The notes under the pieces are model-generated. The model was not told the origin of the DNA. It saw only the letters and a program-made list of their open reading frames with translations, and did no database searches. From JAGTVG01 sp942491935 (GTDB taxonomy: Bacteria > Bacteroidota > Bacteroidia > Cytophagales > Cyclobacteriaceae), in assembly GCA_942491935.1 (NCBI GenBank), contig CALOCZ010000005.1, positions 18,746 to 82,745 of the forward strand: 64,000 bases of DNA. Direction: 5' to 3'. A program made the translations under genes and the position numbers. This document shows positions 27,709-38,314 of the stretch, piece after piece. Numbering within the stretch: position 1 is the stretch's first letter; each line of letters opens with the position of its first letter.

Positions 27709-27868
27709 AAGATTTATTTTTTGTCTAAAAAGATGCAATCTAAGTTAGTAAAAAAGTGGATAATATATCTGTACCATCCAGCTTAATAGAGTATGAATCT
27801 CTAGTCCAAGGTTGGTATAACCAAAAACCATCTGGTTATGGTTTGAGTTCTAGGCATATTTTTAACAG

Positions 27869-27990
27869 TTACTTTTCGATACAAAACCTGCTGAAAATAA
27901 TGCCCGGAATGTTGTCGGTATTGATCCCGCCCCTGATCTCACCCAGGTAATAGAGAGCCTGGCGGATGTCCATGAATAGAAGGTCACTGC
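27869..27990 (-). pseudogene. mnmE: mnmE 3'-end remnant, copy 1
   Basis: Read on the minus strand, 27984 down to the TAA at 27869-27871 gives ISSDLLFMDIRQALYYLGEI and, after RGGINTDNIPG, IIFSRFCIEK and a stop. This matches the C-terminus of the tRNA-modifying GTPase MnmE, which ends in FSxFCIGK. No upstream part of mnmE is present, so this is only the gene's last ~40 codons. A second diverged copy in the same orientation lies at 29780, and the amidase gene lies between them. Confidence 0.75.
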
Positions 27991-28014
27991 TGATAAAATG
28001 AAGCATATGGAATT

Positions 28015-29583
28015 TTAATATCCTTGAGGATGACGTATGCCACCCATAATTTCATTGAGTTTGCCCGCTATATCAATGGGAGTTGCATCTTCTAGATATG
28101 GCCCGATTACCTGCAAACCGACTGGTAAACCAGTTTTACTTACACCAATTGGAAATACACTAGCAGGTAAACCTGTATGGGTTGCAAATGAAATCCAGAA
28201 AAGCATATCGTTAAATGGTCTTTGCCCTTCCGGAGTTTCCAACAGCCGTTCTTCCCATGGTTTTGTGGTATGAGGGAAAGCGGGAACAAATGCAGTTGGT
28301 AGTATAAAAGCATCATATTCTTTGAAAAACTTCTGCCAAATCAATCTGGCACTTAGTCTATTCCTCTCCATTTTATTATATTGAATATGTGAATCAGAAA
28401 TCGCCTGAATCTGTAGAGATTGACTTGGTGTCCGCTGATTCGATGGAATTGCTTTCAATCTTTCAATTTCTTCTTTTGGTAAGCCTAAGGACATCACACC
28501 CATTAATAAATAGAGATAATTTAAATACTGATCTACAGGATTAACATCCCTTGGCCATCCTTCCTCAATATTTAAGCCATGGTTCTTAAATTCTTGAATG
28601 GCTTGTTCCATCAATGGAGATATTTCAGATGATACAGGAAAGTCCGGGTGGTCAAGTATATATTTTATTTTGTATTCTTTAGGATCTTTCTTCCTATGTT
28701 CAGGTAATTTCCATGAATATGCAATATTTTCAGGCATGTCAGGGCCTCCACATACCGACAGTGCCAAACGAAGATCTTCAGCACTTCTTGCCAGGGGTCC
28801 AGCCACAGGTAGTTCAGATGATGGTGAAGGTAGAGTACCTGGTATGGGTGGTATATGTCCCCTTTGTGGGATCAAGTCCACTGTAGGTTTATGGCCAAAA
28901 ATGCCACAGAAATGGGCAGGAATCCGGATGGATCCACCTATATCACTACCAAGGCTTAAATAAGATAATCCCGCAGCAACGGCTGCAGCTCCTCCACCTG
29001 TTGATCCTCCGGGTGTTCTATCCAGATTCCAGGGATTATTAGTCCTGCCATAAATTTCATTAAAACTTTGATGGTCGCTCAGCATAAAAGGAACATTCGT
29101 GTGCCCAAGAATCACAGCACCTGATTTTTTTAATCGGGCAACGGCTGTTGCGTCCCATTCTGGAACATAATCTTTCAAAAAAGGAGCACCGGCTGTGGTT
29201 ACCACACCTTCTATTTGAAATGCATCTTTAATGGTGATGGGAACGCCATGGAACACCCCCCAATTCTCACCTTTGGCTAAGGCAGTATCTGCTTCACGGG
29301 CCCTCTCTAATGCTTTTTCTTCAATCAATACAATAATTGCATTAATTTCCGGGTTATATTTTTTTATTCTATTAAGAATAATCTGAGTAAGTTCGAAAGA
29401 TGAGATATTTTTCTTTCTAATTTCATCAGCAGCCTCCGCAGCACTTAAAAAAGGAAGACTATTATTTTTAATAGAAAAGGAATTGCTAAAACTTGAATAA
29501 CCAAGTAAGGATGCGCCTGTGAGTATAGAGCTTTTCTTTATAAACGATCTTCGAGTAACGGATGAGTTAATAGTACTTTTCAT
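28015..29583 (-). CDS. Tat-exported amidase (amidase signature family)
   Basis: A 522-residue enzyme with a twin-arginine signal (VTRRSFIKKSSIL). The amidase-signature Ser-cisSer-Lys triad is visible: Lys in GVPITIKDAF, cis-Ser and nucleophile Ser in TPGGSTGGGAAAVA and GSDIGGSIRIPAHFCG. FGHKPT follows as usual. It hydrolyses a C-N amide bond; substrate unknown. The gene is closely bracketed by two decayed mnmE 3' ends in direct orientation, which suggests arrival as part of an integrated element. It is not obviously linked to the neighbouring VOC or esterase genes. Confidence 0.92.
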   Translation of the reverse strand: MKSTINSSVTRRSFIKKSSILTGASLLGYSSFSNSFSIKNNSLPFLSAAEAADEIRKKNISSFELTQIILNRIKKYNPEINAIIVLIEEKALERAREADTALAKGENWGVFHGVPITIKDAFQIEGVVTTAGAPFLKDYVPEWDATAVARLKKSGAVILGHTNVPFMLSDHQSFNEIYGRTNNPWNLDRTPGGSTGGGAAAVAAGLSYLSLGSDIGGSIRIPAHFCGIFGHKPTVDLIPQRGHIPPIPGTLPSPSSELPVAGPLARSAEDLRLALSVCGGPDMPENIAYSWKLPEHRKKDPKEYKIKYILDHPDFPVSSEISPLMEQAIQEFKNHGLNIEEGWPRDVNPVDQYLNYLYLLMGVMSLGLPKEEIERLKAIPSNQRTPSQSLQIQAISDSHIQYNKMERNRLSARLIWQKFFKEYDAFILPTAFVPAFPHTTKPWEERLLETPEGQRPFNDMLFWISFATHTGLPASVFPIGVSKTGLPVGLQVIGPYLEDATPIDIAGKLNEIMGGIRHPQGY

Positions 29584-29779
29584 TATATAGAAATATGGAG
29601 ATCATATAAGTATAATTTTATGTAAAATATGTTTAAAGGCCAAAGAATTTTTAAGTTTGTCAGTATTGCTGTTTACTTCCTCCAGACTTGTGATCCTGGC
29701 TGTCAGTAAGATATAAAATAAATTTAATAGCAGATTCAAAAATTACCTATATCCTCAAATTTAACAGTTTTATGATCAA

Positions 29780-29911
29780 CTACATTCCGATACAAAACTT
29801 GCTGAAAATATTTCAGATCAGGTCGTCGATCATGATTTCGCAGGTGATTTTTTCGAGGTAGTACAGCGCCAGGCGGATGTCCATGGCCATGAAATCACAA
29901 CTGATCTTCAA
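29780..29911 (-). pseudogene. mnmE: mnmE 3'-end remnant, copy 2
   Basis: On the minus strand this reads DLKISCDFMAMDIRLALYYL, then EKITCEIMIDDLI, an in-frame stop, and NIFSKFCIGM with another stop (29780-29782). It is again the MnmE C-terminus, more decayed than copy 1. The two share GATACAAAACyTGCTGAAAA and CAGGCGGATGTCCATG-type blocks, and TTTAACAGTT beyond the stop. Same orientation as copy 1, about 1.9 kb apart. Confidence 0.75.
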
Positions 29912-29965
29912 GTCGATTTATGGTCCCGTAATTTTGATCGTTATATATATTCTCAGTAAACTTCT

Positions 29966-31087
29966 TCAATTCTTCAAGTGGTGCATAAACCAGTTAAGCA
30001 TCTCCATTTTCATCTCGTCGGTATATACGTGCCCGGTATTTTCGTAGATTATGCTTCTGAAATCATCTTTTTTATTGTAGAGTCCATATACATTATTTAG
30101 TTTTCCCTCCAATACCTTCATGCCACTTAGAGGAGATCCCTGGTCGCTGTCGCCAGTGAGTACCAGGAATGGTCTGGGCGCAATAAGACCCATAATTGCT
30201 TCAGTATCAAAGTGATTTAACATCCCGGGAACGAAATAATATATACCGTGAGCACGTAGTTGCCGCTGTTCAATAAGTTCTTTGTAACGTGTAAAACAGG
30301 CAACGCCTACCACTGCGGCCACCCGGTCATCCAGGGCGGCCAGCCACCATGCGCGGGTACTTCCCATGCTCATTCCTTCAATTCCTATTTTCTGAGCATC
30401 AATCTCAGGGCGGGATATCAGGTAGTCAAGAGCAATTTGTTCATCACGAAGCTGCATTCCCCATAAAGATCGATCAAACCATAAATTTATCTTAAACAAG
30501 GATAATTCCTGGTCGGAACTTCTTTCCTGCATTTCCAGATTACCGGCCGGACCCTGCCCTCGTCTTTCTCCATTAAAATAACTGTCTATCGCCATGACAG
30601 CAAATCCATTAGATATTAATAGTGCCAATACATCCTGGGAAGTGTTGGTACCCGTACCGAAGATACTTTCTTTACTGCTGCTATGCCCATGTAAACCAAC
30701 GATTACCGGGACTTTACCCTTAATTCCGGAAGGAATGGCCAGATACCCGGAGATCCAGGAATCAACTTCATTGTCAATTATAAACTTCTCAAGGATATAC
30801 CCATTTCTTTCTTCTCTGAATACTGTTTCTACTTTTAACTGTTTTGGACGAGGCGGAATTTCACCGAGAAGATTCTGAAGGGTTTCCTTAACGGATTTTC
30901 GTTCTTTCTTCCATGATGATAGTTTATCAGGAAATTGAAAATCGGGATAAGTCCATTTCCTGTAATATTCAGGAACACCTTCCCATGGTTCCTGCCAGAT
31001 ATTATCGGATTGTGCATCCACCGGAATATTTATAAACAGAGTCAAAGTAAAAATCAGACTGATTTTCAGGTAAATATATTGTAACAT
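29966..31087 (-). CDS. exported alpha/beta hydrolase (acetyl-xylan-esterase/dienelactone-hydrolase-like)
   Basis: A 373-residue protein with a signal peptide ending PVDAQ. The fold motifs are PVIVGLHGHSSSKES (oxyanion loop), GIEGMSMGSTRAWWLAALD with nucleophile Ser in GMSMGS, LVLTGDSDQGSP (acid), and ENTGHVYTDEM (catalytic His). Members act on acetyl or other esters of polysaccharides, which fits the GH16 and glycosidase-like genes just beyond. It may be a prolyl-oligopeptidase-like hydrolase instead. Upstream 274 bp to the divergent GH16 gene hold a shared promoter region with no clear consensus. Confidence 0.85.
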   Translation of the reverse strand: MLQYIYLKISLIFTLTLFINIPVDAQSDNIWQEPWEGVPEYYRKWTYPDFQFPDKLSSWKKERKSVKETLQNLLGEIPPRPKQLKVETVFREERNGYILEKFIIDNEVDSWISGYLAIPSGIKGKVPVIVGLHGHSSSKESIFGTGTNTSQDVLALLISNGFAVMAIDSYFNGERRGQGPAGNLEMQERSSDQELSLFKINLWFDRSLWGMQLRDEQIALDYLISRPEIDAQKIGIEGMSMGSTRAWWLAALDDRVAAVVGVACFTRYKELIEQRQLRAHGIYYFVPGMLNHFDTEAIMGLIAPRPFLVLTGDSDQGSPLSGMKVLEGKLNNVYGLYNKKDDFRSIIYENTGHVYTDEMKMEMLNWFMHHLKN

Positions 31088-31361
31088 GGCTATAGGGTTT
31101 ATTTTTTAATTAAGGCTCTAGATTATTCGAAAAACTGCGTAATATATATTGCTTCAATATGCAAATAATTCTGTTCAAATATACGTTCCTTGCAACAAAA
31201 TGAATATCCCATGATTCAAATTAGCAATACTTTATCAATTATAAGATTGAAATGATCAAAGGATTTTCAGGATTAAATCGTAAATTGACATTTCTTGTGT
31301 AAAGTAATCTGGTTTCGAATATAATTAACAACAATATTCACTTTAAAAGAAGAGTTATAAT

Positions 31362-32243
31362 ATGAAAAAATCGATTCTTATCGTAGTGGTTTTCATTGTC
31401 GGATTTTCATCCTGCAAACAAGAGGATCCATATCATAAAAGTTTTTTCGAAGATTTTAGTAGTGTTGAGTCCCAATATTTTCAGCATCATTCAGGTGGCA
31501 AAGGAGCTGATTTTACCTGGGCATTTGGAGTTGACTCGCCAACAGATCCTGGAACAAGTATTCTCCTGTTTAAGATCGATCCGGAGGATTCCGCAGGTGC
31601 CGGCAAAGGCCCTGAAATAATCACAAATAAGTTAACCCATTTTGGCACCTATGCGGCACGACTGAAAGTTCCTGATGTCCGGGAAGTTCAACCGGATCTA
31701 GGCGCGGTCGTGGGATATTTCACGTATCATATGGATCGGGAACAGGGACTAAGTGAAATCGATTTTGAATGGCTTCTGGCTGATCCGGAAATTATCTATG
31801 TGGGCACCTGGACAGGCCCAAGGGGAAAATTGAGGAGAATTGGCCGGACCATAAATATGGCCGAAGGAATCATCTACAGCACATCGACCAGAGAGGGACA
31901 TCAGGGTGAAAGAAGCCGCTTGACCGGTATGCAAAATCAACCGGATACTATTCCTCCTATGGAAGGCTTTGATGCTTCCTCACAGTTTTACACTTACGGT
32001 TTTGACTGGTATCCTGAACGTATCAGGTGGTGGATGATCCATCCCGTTTCTGCGGACACAGTTGTATTATGGGATTACCAGGGTTCCAAGTTAGGGATCC
32101 CTCCAAACCCATCACGGTATCGCTTGAATTTCTGGCATACAAACAACTGGCCGGTTCATACCAACCCGAATTCAATAGAAAAACCCCTTCATCCATATGA
32201 GTTGGAAATTGACTGGATGTCTTATGATCCATTAGAGAATTGA
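31362..32243 (+). CDS. GH16-type glycoside hydrolase lipoprotein
   Basis: A 293-residue lipoprotein (signal ends FSSCK). The GH16 active-site motif is SEIDFEW, with E132 as nucleophile, D134 and E136 as acid/base. The sheets before it (TNKLTHFGTYAARLKVP) and after it (QFYTYGFDWYPERIRWWM, YRLNFWHTNNW) are typical for the family. GH16 enzymes cut beta-1,3/1,4 links in laminarin, agar, carrageenan or xyloglucan; the target here is not evident. It is convergent with the large glycosidase-like gene, 17 bp apart. Confidence 0.88.
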   Translation: MKKSILIVVVFIVGFSSCKQEDPYHKSFFEDFSSVESQYFQHHSGGKGADFTWAFGVDSPTDPGTSILLFKIDPEDSAGAGKGPEIITNKLTHFGTYAARLKVPDVREVQPDLGAVVGYFTYHMDREQGLSEIDFEWLLADPEIIYVGTWTGPRGKLRRIGRTINMAEGIIYSTSTREGHQGERSRLTGMQNQPDTIPPMEGFDASSQFYTYGFDWYPERIRWWMIHPVSADTVVLWDYQGSKLGIPPNPSRYRLNFWHTNNWPVHTNPNSIEKPLHPYELEIDWMSYDPLEN

Positions 32244-32260
32244 CTGAAAAACATATTGAA

Positions 32261-34432
32261 TCAGTTGAAATCTAGAGCAATGACTTCATGATCTAGAATT
32301 TGTTTAATATTAAGCTTTAAAACTCCTTTGGAAATATCATATTTAGGTTCTTCGCCTGAAACCAGAAGTTTTACTTTTTCCACGCTTGAGCCAGCCGGTA
32401 TTTTTATACTAACTGTTTGTTCCCCAAGGGGTAACAATTCCCTGAAAGGTCCTTTCATCATCATCGGGTTGGTGAAATTTACCAAATGAACAGTTAGAGA
32501 TTGCTTTTGTGCCCATGCTGTAATATCAAGAATACCCGGACCGCCGATTTCGACCACAGGACTTTCATTCAGTGCCCACTTAAATACATTGCCTAGTAAT
32601 TTGCCATGGTCCACGTTCATTATATTCCAGAAGGTCCGGTCGATGTCCCAGGGGATGTAGGCTACCCTGCCTTTTCCGACTTCCCGGAGGTATAATTCAC
32701 GGATATCTGTGTCGGGCTGCAAAGGATATACATGCTCCATAGGGAGATCAGGATAGGTGGGGATTAGTGTGAACGGGGAGGGGAAATCCATTTTAGGATC
32801 TATATTTAAACGCCACACCCCGTTAATTATTCGAAATGAATTTTCAAGACCATTTAACACAGAATGATAATCGGAAGAGCCGGTCTCAGGATTGATTTTC
32901 AGATAGGAGTTCTTCATAGGCCCCTCGACTGTGCCTGCATAGGAAAGTCCAAAAAGGTCAGCCAATCCAAAGTCTTTTCTCGGATCACCCTTTTCGTCAT
33001 ATAATGACGTTTCAAAAGTGGCGATGATACTTCCTCCATTGTTCACATATTCACGCAATTGTTCACATTGAGTATCAGAAATTGCGGCAACATTTGGAAG
33101 GATCAGTAATTTGTAATTTTCGAGATCTTCAGCGCTTAGCAAACGGTCATTCACCATATCGAACGGAATTCGTGCCTCGATCAGTGCATGGTACATTCCT
33201 TTCTCATGCCAGTCCAAATGGGATTGCCAATCATTTCCGCCATAGTTCCTTTGTGTTTGCTCAGAGTATACCACTGCTACCCTTGCCAAAGAGCGTATAT
33301 TCCTAAGGTATTTTTCATTTTCATAATGCCATTGGTAGATCCGGTCAACGATTCCAAGCCATCGCTTATCATAAATCACACCCGAAAACTTCACAAACCA
33401 GGGCCGCATATTATTTGCTGTGCCTTCAGCTACCCAGATCCTGACCTCGGCCTCATTCTGTACGGAATCTTTCCACCTGTATTGTTCTTCGATGCCCACA
33501 CTGAAAATTCCCCCTAATGGTTTCATCCCCATGGTGGCTCTTAGCTCTTTCGCTCTTTTTCCATTAGACCAGGGCGGGATCATGCCACTTCTGGCCTGAT
33601 GGTCTGTGAAGAATATATCGGACTGGGCACCGGTAACGATTTTATCCGGAAAGCCATTTGGAATAAACCTGGATGTTGACTTTACACTACGGATGGTTCC
33701 ATCCCATAATAACCACAATTCCTTTAACCGGACAATTCTCCATTCAGTCCATTTTTGATATGTTGAATCCAGCCGATTGTAAGTAGCAGGTAATTCCAAT
33801 CCTGAGAAATCAGAAAAATTCTTCCGGCAATGTTCACAATAGCAGATGCCGTGTCCGGCCCAGCGGTTTGAAAAAATCCCATCAATCTCATACAATTCCA
33901 TGATCTCCTGATGCACCTCATTCATAAACTCGAAATTATAAGGTCCCAGGGCGCATGTTACCCAAAGTTCAGGATTCGACCAATGCCTTCGTTTTTCACC
34001 ATTTGCTTCCACCTGAATCCAATCCGGATGTTGCTGGTTCACGTTTTCCCATGCAGCATGTGGATCAGTCCTGGCAATAACTGACATATTCATGTCACGA
34101 CAACCTTTGACCAGATAACCAAATGGATCACTATCACCCAGCCATGCACTTCGGTGATGAAGAGGGACCATGGTTGGATAATAAGCTACTATACCACCTG
34201 CACTTAAACATGCCGCATCCGCATGAACTTTTTTGAAATAATCCAGCCAGAAGTCAGGATCGAAATTGCCCGGGTCATTTTCAACCAGTACCAATTGGGC
34301 CCAACGCATCGGTCGTCCGAACCAGCTGTCATCTAACGCTAATGGTCTTGTTGCTAAACCAAAAGATTTTGATGAAATAAGGGCATAGGCACCACCCATG
34401 ATAGAAGTTTTTACAAAGTCTCTCCGTTCCAT
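32261..34432 (-). CDS. large exported glycosidase-like protein with a GATase-like domain
   Basis: I place the start at the Met at 34432, giving a Tat-like signal (MERRDFVKTSIMGG) and 723 residues; 17 weaker codons lie upstream. The first ~400 residues look like a TIM barrel of the GH-like type (MNMSVIARTDPHAAW, EIDGIFSNRWAGHGICYCEHCRKNF with a Cys pair). Then follows a beta-galactosidase trimerisation (class I amidotransferase-like) domain (ARVAVVYSEQTQRNYGG, YKLLILPNVAAISDTQ, YVNNGGSIIATFETSLYD) and a C-terminal beta domain. Similar proteins are annotated only as hypothetical glycosyl hydrolases. Catalytic acids cannot be fixed by eye. Likely cleaves a sugar linkage in the periplasm. Confidence 0.8.
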   Translation of the reverse strand: MERRDFVKTSIMGGAYALISSKSFGLATRPLALDDSWFGRPMRWAQLVLVENDPGNFDPDFWLDYFKKVHADAACLSAGGIVAYYPTMVPLHHRSAWLGDSDPFGYLVKGCRDMNMSVIARTDPHAAWENVNQQHPDWIQVEANGEKRRHWSNPELWVTCALGPYNFEFMNEVHQEIMELYEIDGIFSNRWAGHGICYCEHCRKNFSDFSGLELPATYNRLDSTYQKWTEWRIVRLKELWLLWDGTIRSVKSTSRFIPNGFPDKIVTGAQSDIFFTDHQARSGMIPPWSNGKRAKELRATMGMKPLGGIFSVGIEEQYRWKDSVQNEAEVRIWVAEGTANNMRPWFVKFSGVIYDKRWLGIVDRIYQWHYENEKYLRNIRSLARVAVVYSEQTQRNYGGNDWQSHLDWHEKGMYHALIEARIPFDMVNDRLLSAEDLENYKLLILPNVAAISDTQCEQLREYVNNGGSIIATFETSLYDEKGDPRKDFGLADLFGLSYAGTVEGPMKNSYLKINPETGSSDYHSVLNGLENSFRIINGVWRLNIDPKMDFPSPFTLIPTYPDLPMEHVYPLQPDTDIRELYLREVGKGRVAYIPWDIDRTFWNIMNVDHGKLLGNVFKWALNESPVVEIGGPGILDITAWAQKQSLTVHLVNFTNPMMMKGPFRELLPLGEQTVSIKIPAGSSVEKVKLLVSGEEPKYDISKGVLKLNIKQILDHEVIALDFN

Positions 34433-34466
34433 TAAATTATAGTTATTGGTTATGAAAATTGTTTCG

Positions 34467-37400
34467 TTAGAAGAAAAACCCATACCGGAAATATATCAGG
34501 AGGTCATTATCTGTGGTGGAAGTGGAGACATCCATTGAAAATACATATCTCCTCAGCGGCGCTACCCAGATACCCCCTCCATATCCTGCATGCCAGATCT
34601 CCGATTCCCCTGAGGGAGTACTGGGATCTATTCCATTCTGATCTGTAAACCATACCCTTCCTGTATCAAAAAAACCATACAATCCAACACTGCCGGGGAA
34701 CAGGGGCATATTGAATCTGAATAATCTCATTCTGGCTTCCAGATTCAGGTATACGGCATGGTCACCGGAAAAACGCATTCGCCGGTGCCCCCGGAGATTT
34801 TTTTCCCACCAAGGTCATTGGCCTGATAAAACATATAATCCCCAAAATTAAAAGCCCCCCCGGCCCGCATTGCGAAAACAGTATTTAAAGTGCCACCGGT
34901 ACTTTGATAAAATGAAAAGTCAGTAGTTAACTTGGTGAAAAATATGCTGTCATTTCGCGTATTAATAATTGGTGAAATCGAACTTTTCAAATATATGCCA
35001 TGCAAAGGGAAGTGATTGTCGTTCCTGGTGTCATATGTATAGGCAGCAATAGCCCCGGCATAAGGTTCCCATTCATTAGTATCTGAATCCGGAAAATCAT
35101 TCAGGAATTTTCTTTCTGGATCCCCAGCATCATTAAGTCTGTAAAAATTAATATAAGGGCCAATTTCAAAAGAGTGTTTTCGGTTTTCAAAATCGTATCT
35201 TAATACCGGAATAATTTCAAGACTGGAGAACTGGAAATGATAGTAATCATCTTCTCTGCTTTCATAATTAAGGGATGTTTCATTTCCAAGTCCGTAATAG
35301 TAATCAGTATACCGTGGATAAAACAGGTTCGCTTTTACATTAATATCCCAATCAGCTGCCACATCAATATAATCACCTTCATATTTGAATTTCCATGAAT
35401 TTACAGAAGGTGAATAGCGGATTGAATATTTTTGATGCCATTTATAGGGATCTTTACGAAACCCAAATTTATAAAAGTTAAAATCAGCAGTTATGAATAA
35501 TCCGTCGTCAGGGCTTAAGTCCAGGTATACGAGTGGTGCCCAGTAATCGTATTTAAAAGCTGTTCTATCGTAATAATTTATGCCTAGCTTATTGGATGTT
35601 TTATCTTTTGTTTCAGACGTTCCATCAATACTTATCCCGTCCTTCGTATCATAAACAATTGTTTTTTTGGTAAGTCCATTAACTTTTGATCTATCTGCAA
35701 TCTCATCATCACCAAAGCCGCCAATAATCCTGATATTGATCCCTCGATGAACATTTCCTTTCAAAGTGAATATGTCGTCATCTCCCATTCCGAACAGTCG
35801 AACCTCCTTCGTCAAATTATTATCAAAAGTCCGTTCATACATTTTATAATCAGGTTTATTCGTTTTTTGTTTTAAGTCCCAGACTGTTATTTTCGTTGCA
35901 TGATCAGATAATCGTTCCACTTCAAAAAGTTCTTTTTCGTCACTTCCCGTTACAGTGACTTCCTCGGATAAAAATTCATAGTACTTTCTGGCATAGATCT
36001 CCATATCATCCCTTCTCTTTTTTAGTTTTTCTATGATTTCATCGCCGGAGTGTTTATAAATTTCCTGCGGGAAGGTACTAATAGCATTATAGATGACATC
36101 ATTTGTCAGGTTATCCTTAAGGTATTCTATTGTGGATGACCAGTCTTCCCAATCAGGTTCTGTCAGGAATGACCTGTCAAAATATCTTGCATTGAAATTA
36201 AAGCCGTTGATATCCCTGATCTCGTAGTCAAATCCCTGGAATTTGCTTAATCCAGGTTGCCGGGCTCCTGCTTTTATAATAAATCCATCATTATAAAAAA
36301 ATGCCTGATCACGGTCGCGAGGTATTGGACGGTATACTTTATCTTTTCCCTCTTCATCAAATTCAGACCAGCGCCATTGGTCTTCATGCCTGTCCCAGTC
36401 ACCAATCCACATATCAAAAAGGCGTGATTTTAGAGTGTGCAGTTGATCTACATGGGCCTCATTATTTTCGTTTAATTCTTTTATTAACTTGAATGTACTG
36501 ATGATGTCTTCAGAATCCCCAAAACTTTTTAACTTTTTCAGTTTTTTCATAGGTCTTTCTTCAAACAGGTACAATGCTCCCCCAAATTCCTCTTCATAAA
36601 TACCCAGTTTAGGTTCATTAGGGAGATAAAGAATATTGGGATTCGTATGATAAACACCAACAGCATCTGCGAGAGACGGCACAGCCATGGCTGCGTAAGG
36701 ATGTGAAGAAGAAATAAAGTCCTTAACCAGATTAGCTGCGATTGTATTTTTTAATTCTTCAGGTACCGCAGCTTCCGGAAACTTTTCAACTGATCGGATA
36801 ACATATTGCTGTCCCTCTTCATTTTCAAATCTTAAGGACTTTGTCTGCATGCCGCCCCCGCGTTTTATGGGTTTAAGTCCACCATGCACTGTGCTGAGGT
36901 CGAGATAATCAATTTTTTTAACTACCTGGATCCACTCCGCCCTGTAATTATTGCCCATTAAACCTGGCCTTTTTTTTGGAAGGCCATATGAAGTAGAAGC
37001 CTGCACAGGCACCTTTTCGCCCTCAAGTTTTTTTAGATTATAGTCTGGCTGGATAAATTTCAAAGGTATAAGGGTGTACAAATACGTTTCAAAGATCTTT
37101 TCAGTCGAGAGGTTATCATTTACCTGCCAGCTTTCCAGCCAAACTTCTCTATTATCATAAATGACCAGTTTCATAAATCCCGGAACACTTTTAGTGAATG
37201 CCTCATCTGTTTTTTTGACATACTTGGTTTCAGAGCCCGTTCCGCTTATGACCTGATGGATATATTTTTGTTTTATATATTGTAATGAGCTTTCATGTGC
37301 TGATAAATAGACGATATTCTGATCACCTTCAAATATTGCTTTTAATCCGGTAATCAAAGATTTATAGGCTGGGTTGGCAAAGTCCTCCTGGTATCCGACC

Positions 37401-38157
37401 ACATTTTTATATAATGCATGAATTGACCCGAAAAGTGGAGGAGTAAGGTGGATATATCCTGGTAAATAGCCATTGTGTTTTCCATAACTCATTATTGGAT
37501 GGTGCCCCACCACGATGATATGTTTTCCTTCGTGGTAATTAATAGCATCTTTCAGTTGGAGTAATAGATCTCCGGTGTTTTCATACTTGCATTCCTGGTT
37601 TAGCCAGTCAACATTCTTCAATTCCCGGTTTAACCACCATTGGGTATCGATAAAAATAAGTACCGCATTGTCTCCAATTTCAATCTCTTCCGGTCGGGGC
37701 ATCCAAGATCCGGGAGAAAAGAATTTTGTTCAAATAAATAATTTTCTATGAGTTGCTCATAGCTGACCACTGCCTGGTAACCTGTTTTGTTACCCAGAGA
37801 CCATTCCATTGAGCCAGGATTAACAAAGACATTATTAGAATTGTCTTTTATATCATTAAGAATATCAACAAAATCTACACTGTCGAGATATTGTTCCGGT
37901 TGGTTCATGCTTTTGGGAAAGAAATTTCGGGGAAACAAGTTCCCAAGGAATAGAACCGTGGATGAATCCTGATCGACTTTTAACTGCTTTGTCAAACCTT
38001 TTAAAGCTGTATAATTGACTTCCTTTTTGTGATTTCCTGTATTGCCAATCATATAGATAACCTGATCAATCTTTTTATCTTCATCCTCATTATAACCCCA
38101 TACATTATGGTTAAGAAAGATTAAACTTATAAGGAATATGAATATCCTGGAGATCAT
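34467..38157 (-). CDS. metallophosphatase fused to an outer-membrane beta-barrel, two frameshifts
   Basis: Three frames join into one ~1220-residue protein. The first (38157-37700) has a signal peptide and VIYMIGNTGNHKKE, the start of a calcineurin-like phosphatase. The shift lies in a TTTT run near 37723. The middle part contains HIIVVGHHPIMSYGKHNG and YLSAHESSLQYIKQ (metal-binding His), then a ~350-residue segment with WIGDWDRHEDQWRW and RPIPRDRDQAFF. A BamA/TamA-like 16-stranded barrel follows from about 35700. The second shift lies in a 7-A run near 34805, after which LRGHRRMRFSGDHAVYLNLE completes the barrel and the protein ends in aromatic FFF. Both shifts are in homopolymers, so I think the gene is intact in the genome. 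Function: surface phosphatase or phospholipase-like; unknown. Confidence 0.85.
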
Positions 38158-38314
38158 AGATAAATACCGGGTATAGGCAGTTCGATTAATAAAATTAATA
38201 AAAAATAGATATTTTCAAGCGTTTATAAAAAATCAGTTCGGATGTATGCTGAATTTCGTTTTGGCCGTTTGGGTATTCGAACATGGTTTTTTTGTATTGC
38301 ATTCGGAGGAAATA

